A program made the position numbers and the translations under genes. Under the pieces are notes generated by a model that did not search any database, had not been told where the DNA came from, and worked only from the letters and a program-made list of their open reading frames with translations. Shown here piece after piece: positions 27,358-32,069 of a stretch of 32,069 nucleotides of DNA. Position 1 is the stretch's first letter, and each line of letters begins with the position of its first letter. This stretch comes from Lysobacterales bacterium (GTDB taxonomy: Bacteria; Pseudomonadota; Gammaproteobacteria; Xanthomonadales; S139-57), in assembly GCA_026993285.1 (NCBI GenBank), contig JALWTZ010000010.1, positions 1-32,069 on the forward strand, given 5' to 3'.

Positions 27358-28610
27358 AGACCTGGCTGGTGGGCGGGGCCGTGCGCGATGCCCTGTTGGG
27401 CCTGCCGGTCAAGGACCGCGACTGGGTGGTGACCGGTGCCACCCCGGAAGCCATGCTGCAACGGGGTTACAAGCCCGTGGGGCGGGACTTTCCCGTATTT
27501 CTGCACCCGGAAACCGGTGAGGAGTACGCCCTGGCCCGTACCGAACGCAAGACCGGGCGTGGCTATCACGGTTTTCATTTTCACACCGGCCCGTCGGTCA
27601 GCCTGGAAGAGGATCTGCAGCGGCGCGATCTGACCATCAACGCCATGGCGCAGGACCCGGTAACCGGGCAACTCATCGACCCTTTCGGTGGACAACAGGA
27701 CCTGCAACAGCGCCTGTTGCGCCATGTTTCCCCGGCCTTTGTCGAGGACCCGGTGCGCATCCTGCGGCTGGCCCGTTTTGCCGCCCGCTTTCAACCGCTG
27801 GGTTTTCGGGTGGCCGAGGAAACGCGGGCCCTGATGCGCAGCATGGTGGCTGCCGGTGAAGTGGACGCCCTGGTGCCCGAGCGGGTCTGGCAGGAGATGG
27901 AACACGCCTTGTCCGAACCGGCGCCATGGGTGTTCATCGAGGTGTTGCGGGATTGCGGCGCCTTGGCGCGCCTGTTGCCGGAGGTGGACGCCCTGTTTGG
28001 CGTGCCGCAGCCGGAACAATACCACCCGGAAATCGATACCGGCCAGCATGTGCTGCTGGCCATGCAACAGGCTGCCCGGCTGGCCAGTGAGGAAGCCGAG
28101 GATGAGCGCGAACGGCGTCTATTGCTGTTTGCGGTACTCATGCACGATCTGGGCAAGGGCACCACTCCCGGGGATGTATTGCCGCACCATTACGGTCATG
28201 AGGCCCGTGGCGTGCCGCTGATCCAGGCGCTATGCCAGCGGCTGCGGATTCCCAACGAATATCGGCAACTGGCCGAGATCACCAGTTACTGGCACCTGCA
28301 TGTGCACCGGTTGGCACAGCTGAAAGCCAGCACCATCCTGCGCCTGCTCAACCAATGCGACGCCTTCCGTCGGCCCCGGCGTTTCACGCTGTTTCTGCTG
28401 GCCTGTCAGGCCGATGCCCAGGGCCGGGCCGGGTTGGAGACGCAAGCCTACCCGCAACGGCAGCAACTGTGGCAGATGCTACTGGCTTGCCAACAGGTTG
28501 AGGCGGGGCCGCTGCTGGAACAAGGCCTCAAGGGCAAGGCCGTGGGTGAAGCCATGGAACGGCAGCGGCTGCGGTGCATTCAGGCGCTTCAGCTACAATT
28601 CGGTCGCTGA
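27354..28610 (+). CDS. cca: multifunctional CCA tRNA nucleotidyltransferase (with HD domain)
   Basis: Start at [26 protein letters not shown] (27354, ATGA overlap with slt); [24 protein letters not shown], HD motif [11 protein letters not shown]. Confidence 0.95.
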   Translation: [418 protein letters not shown]

Positions 28611-28612
28611 GA

Positions 28613-29557
28613 TTACCAGGTATAGCCGAAGACCTGCTGGAAGCGTTCCCGGAATGCCGCCTGGGTAAAGCTGTGGTTTTGCGTGCCCCGGTGGGCGATC
28701 TTGATGGAGCCCATCAGCGAGGCGATGCGGCAGGTGGTCTCCAGATCCAGCTCGTGAATCAGGCCGTAGAGCAGGCCGGCCCGGTAGGCATCCCCACAAC
28801 CGGTGGGATCGGCCACCTGTTCGGCGGGTACCACCGGCACCACGGAGGTGCCCTCCGGCGTGTGAATCTCGGAGCCTTCACTGCCACGGGTGACGAAAAA
28901 GGCCTCCACCTCCCGCGCAATGCGCGCCACCGACCAGCCGGTACGCTCCACCAGCAACTTGCATTCGTAGTCGTTTACCGCCACCCAGCGGGCCAGGCGG
29001 ATGAATTCCTTGAATTCCTCACCATTGAACAGCGGCATGGCCTGGCCCGGATCGAAGATGAACGGAATGCCCTGTTCATGAAACTCCCGCGCGTGCTGCA
29101 GCATGGCTTCCCGGCCATCCGGCCCGACCAGGCCGATGGCGATGTCCGGCACATCGCGTACATGGTTTTCATGGCTGTGTTCCATGGCGCCAGGATGGAA
29201 GGCGGTGATCTGGTTGTCGTCCAGGTCGGTGGTGATGAAGGCCTGGGCGGTAAAGGCATCGGGAATCCACTTCAGCTGTTGCTGGGTGATACTCAGCTCC
29301 TTGAAGCGGCGGGCATATTCGGTGAAATCATCACCGACGGTGGCCATGGGCACCGGTTCGCCACCCAGCAACTTGTAGTTGTAGGCGATATTGCCGGCAC
29401 AACCGCCAAACTCCCGCCGCATCTGCGGCACCAGAAAGGCCACATTCAGGATATGCACCTGATCCGGCAGGATATGGCGCTGAAAACGATCCGGGAACAC
29501 CATGATGGTGTCATAGGCCAGTGAGCCGCAAATCAGGGCCCGGGTATTCTTATCCAT
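28613..29557 (-). CDS. PfkB-family carbohydrate/nucleoside kinase
   Basis: 314 aa; GGCAGNIAYNYKLLGGEPVPMATVGDDF, catalytic signature DPTGCGDAYRAGLLYGL. Confidence 0.9.
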   Translation of the reverse strand: MDKNTRALICGSLAYDTIMVFPDRFQRHILPDQVHILNVAFLVPQMRREFGGCAGNIAYNYKLLGGEPVPMATVGDDFTEYARRFKELSITQQQLKWIPDAFTAQAFITTDLDDNQITAFHPGAMEHSHENHVRDVPDIAIGLVGPDGREAMLQHAREFHEQGIPFIFDPGQAMPLFNGEEFKEFIRLARWVAVNDYECKLLVERTGWSVARIAREVEAFFVTRGSEGSEIHTPEGTSVVPVVPAEQVADPTGCGDAYRAGLLYGLIHELDLETTCRIASLMGSIKIAHRGTQNHSFTQAAFRERFQQVFGYTW

Positions 29558-29563
29558 GGGTTC

Positions 29564-31009
29564 TCACTTGTTGAGCTTGTCGCGCAGCAGCTGGTTGACC
29601 TGGGCGGGGTTGGCCTTGCCGCGGGAGGCCTTCATCACCTGCCCGACCAGAAACTGCAGCAGTTTATCCTGTCCGGCGCGGTATTGCTCCACCTGTTCGG
29701 GGAAATCCGCGATCACCTGATCCACCATGGCTTCGATGGCACCGCTGTCCGAAATCTGTTTCAGCCCTTCCGCTTCGATGATGGCATCCGCGTCCTGGCC
29801 GGTTTCCGCCATCTTCTGAAACACTTTCTTGCCGATCTTGCCGCTGATGGTGCCATCACTGATGCGCAGCAGCAGTTTGGCCAGTTGTTCGGCAGTTACC
29901 GGGCTTTCAGCCAGCGTATGGCCCTGCTTGTTCAGCCAACCGGCCAGCTCCACCATCAGCCAGTTGTAGGCCGTACGCGCCTGTTTCGCATCCAGCACGG
30001 CCATCATCTGTTCGAAATAATCAGCCCAGGCCTTGTCCACCACCAGCCGGTCGGCATCCAGCGGGCTGAATGCATATTGCTGCTGGTAGCGTGCCCGCCG
30101 CTGATCGGGCAGTTCCGGCAATTCCGCTGTCCAGGCCTGCAGTTTTTCTTCATCAATGCGCACCGGCAGCAGGTCCGGATCCGGGAAATAGCGGTAGTCG
30201 TTGGCTTCTTCCTTGGTGCGCATGGACCGGGTTTCATTCTTGTCCGGGTCGTACAACCGGGTTTCCTGCACGATTTCGCCACCGTCTTCCAGTATCCAGG
30301 CCTGTCGCTCCACTTCGTGTTCGATGGCCTTTTCCACGAAACGGAAGGAATTGATGTTTTTCAGTTCCGTGCGGGTGCCCAGGCGGTCGCTGCCTTGCGG
30401 GCGCAGTGAAATGTTCACATCACAACGGAAGGAGCCTTCCTGCATGTTGCCGTCGGAGATTTCCAGGTAACGCACCAGGGTATGAATCTTGCGCATGTAG
30501 GCCACGGCTTCCGCCGCCGAACGCATGTCCGGTTCGGAAACGATTTCCAGCAGTGGCGTCCCGGCCCGGTTCAGGTCCACGCCGGTCATGCCCGCGACGA
30601 TGCCATGTACGGACTTGCCGGCATCTTCCTCCAGGTGTGCCCGGGTGATGCCGATCCACTTCTCCTCGCCATTGTCCAGCAGGATGCTCACCCGCCCGCC
30701 TGCCACGATGGGTTGGTCCAGCTGGCTGATCTGGTAGCCCTTGGGCAGGTCCGGGTAGAAGTAGTTCTTGCGGGCAAAGACGCTTTCCCGGGCAATTTCG
30801 GCATTGATGGCCTTGCCGAATCGGGCCGCCAGCTCCAGGGCCCGTTCGTTGAGCACGGGCAACATGCCCGGCATGGCCAGATCCACGGCACAGGCCTGCG
30901 CATTGGGCTCTGCGCCATAGGCGGTGGAGGCACCGCTGAACAATTTGCTTTCGGTTTTCAGCTGGACATGGATTTCCAGGCCGATGACCACTTCCCAGCG
31001 CGTACTCAT
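29564..31009 (-). CDS. gatB: Asp-tRNA(Asn)/Glu-tRNA(Gln) amidotransferase subunit B
   Basis: Start at [26 protein letters not shown] (31009); [23 protein letters not shown]-terminal YqeY-like domain. Confidence 0.97.
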   Translation of the reverse strand: MSTRWEVVIGLEIHVQLKTESKLFSGASTAYGAEPNAQACAVDLAMPGMLPVLNERALELAARFGKAINAEIARESVFARKNYFYPDLPKGYQISQLDQPIVAGGRVSILLDNGEEKWIGITRAHLEEDAGKSVHGIVAGMTGVDLNRAGTPLLEIVSEPDMRSAAEAVAYMRKIHTLVRYLEISDGNMQEGSFRCDVNISLRPQGSDRLGTRTELKNINSFRFVEKAIEHEVERQAWILEDGGEIVQETRLYDPDKNETRSMRTKEEANDYRYFPDPDLLPVRIDEEKLQAWTAELPELPDQRRARYQQQYAFSPLDADRLVVDKAWADYFEQMMAVLDAKQARTAYNWLMVELAGWLNKQGHTLAESPVTAEQLAKLLLRISDGTISGKIGKKVFQKMAETGQDADAIIEAEGLKQISDSGAIEAMVDQVIADFPEQVEQYRAGQDKLLQFLVGQVMKASRGKANPAQVNQLLRDKLNK

Positions 31010-32069
31010 GCTTCGTCCTCCAGCCATTGGGGCAGGCGCGTGTGCCAGTCGGTTTGTTGCTGGTATTGGTGGGCCCAGGCCAGCAGACGGCCTTCCTCCA
31101 GATGTGGCGCCACCAGCTGCAGGCCCACGGGCATGGCTTCGCTGAAGCCGCAGGGTAGCGACAGACCGGGCAGGCCCGCCAGGTTCACCGCCACGGTGTT
31201 GATGTCTTCCTGGTACATGCTCACCGGATCTTTCACGCTGCCAATGGCAAAGGCGGTGGTGGGTGTGGTGGGGCCGGCCAGCACATCCACCTGTTCAAAG
31301 ACGCGCTGAAAGGCCTGATGAATCTTGCGGCGCACCTGTTGTGCCTTGCGGTAGTAGGCATCATAGTAGCCGGCGGACAGGGCGAAGGTGCCCAGCAGGA
31401 TGCGCCGCTTGACCTCCTCGCCAAAGCCTTCGGCGCGGCTGCGGCTGTAGAGGTCATGCAAATCCTTCGGGGCTTCACAACGGTATCCGTAACGCACGCC
31501 ATCGTAGCGGGCCAGGTTGGAAGAACATTCGGCCGAGGCAATTACATAATAGGCGGGGATGGCCCACTCCAGCTCTGGCAGATCCACTTCCACCCGTTCA
31601 GCGCCCAGGGCCTGAAACTGCTCCAAAGCCTCTTCCACTCGCTGGCGCACACCGGCATCCACCTTGTCGCTCAGCCATTGGCGTACCACGCCGACCTTGC
31701 GCCCGCTCAGATCCATTTCCAGTTGCGCGGGCCAGTCCGGAACCGGTTCATTCAGGCTGGTGGAATCCCTTTCATCGTGGCCACACAGGGTTTGCAGCAA
31801 CCAGGCACAATCTGCTGCCGTTCTGGCCAGTACGCCGGCCTGGTCCAGGCTGCTGGCATAGGCCACGATGCCGAAGCGGGATGCCCGGCCATAGGTGGGC
31901 TTGATGCCGGTCACGCCACAAAAGGCGGCCGGCTGGCGTATTGAGCCGCCGGTGTCCGTGCCCAGTGCCGCGGGTGTGAGTCCTGCGGCCACGGCGGCCG
32001 CCGAGCCACCGGAGGAACCACCGGCCACGCATTCGGTATTCCAGGGATTGCGGCAGGGCCCGTGAATAC
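31006..32069 (-). CDS. gatA: Asp-tRNA(Asn)/Glu-tRNA(Gln) amidotransferase subunit A, 5' end beyond the window
   Basis: Amidase signature [55 protein letters not shown]; frame stays open to 32069; overlaps gatB start (ATGA). Confidence 0.96.
   Translation of the reverse strand, partial: IHGPCRNPWNTECVAGGSSGGSAAAVAAGLTPAALGTDTGGSIRQPAAFCGVTGIKPTYGRASRFGIVAYASSLDQAGVLARTAADCAWLLQTLCGHDERDSTSLNEPVPDWPAQLEMDLSGRKVGVVRQWLSDKVDAGVRQRVEEALEQFQALGAERVEVDLPELEWAIPAYYVIASAECSSNLARYDGVRYGYRCEAPKDLHDLYSRSRAEGFGEEVKRRILLGTFALSAGYYDAYYRKAQQVRRKIHQAFQRVFEQVDVLAGPTTPTTAFAIGSVKDPVSMYQEDINTVAVNLAGLPGLSLPCGFSEAMPVGLQLVAPHLEEGRLLAWAHQYQQQTDWHTRLPQWLEDEA

Noticed and set aside
1-32069. tRNA, rRNA, CRISPR array, toxin-antitoxin, phage-defence or biosynthetic cluster
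   Set aside because: Nothing in the sequence supports any of these; almost all of the window is accounted for by core metabolic, envelope and secretion genes.

Overview
The window reads as a compact gammaproteobacterial core-genome segment. I see 28 complete protein-coding genes, a gatA truncated at the right edge and a possible gspJ start at the left edge. There are no RNA genes, CRISPR arrays, integrases or transposases that I can support (xerD is the housekeeping recombinase). From left to right: (i) a type II secretion block, gspE-F-G-H-I, on the minus strand; (ii) a divergent, secreted S8 (subtilisin-like) peptidase with two C-terminal WxNPxxxGHGF-type modules; (iii) a minus-strand block xerD, dsbC, a secreted unknown, purL and a small membrane protein resembling exosortase-H-associated proteins; (iv) a tightly packed six-gene TonB2/TtpC-like energy transduction operon (DUF3450, long ExbB, ExbB, ExbD, TonB, TPR); (v) an RDD membrane protein convergent with engB-lptF-lptG; (vi) a plus-strand block cytochrome c4, dsbA, an EEP-family hydrolase, slt-type lytic transglycosylase and cca; (vii) a convergent minus-strand block with a PfkB-family kinase, gatB and gatA. 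I did not find a convincing new biological system. The points most worth a second look are the S8 peptidase facing the T2SS operon, a GspE that lacks the usual tetracysteine zinc motif, the apparently orphan exosortase-H-associated protein, a two-cysteine secreted unknown downstream of dsbC, and several dyads or structured leaders in intergenic regions. Family assignments come from motif recognition by eye; no database search was run.
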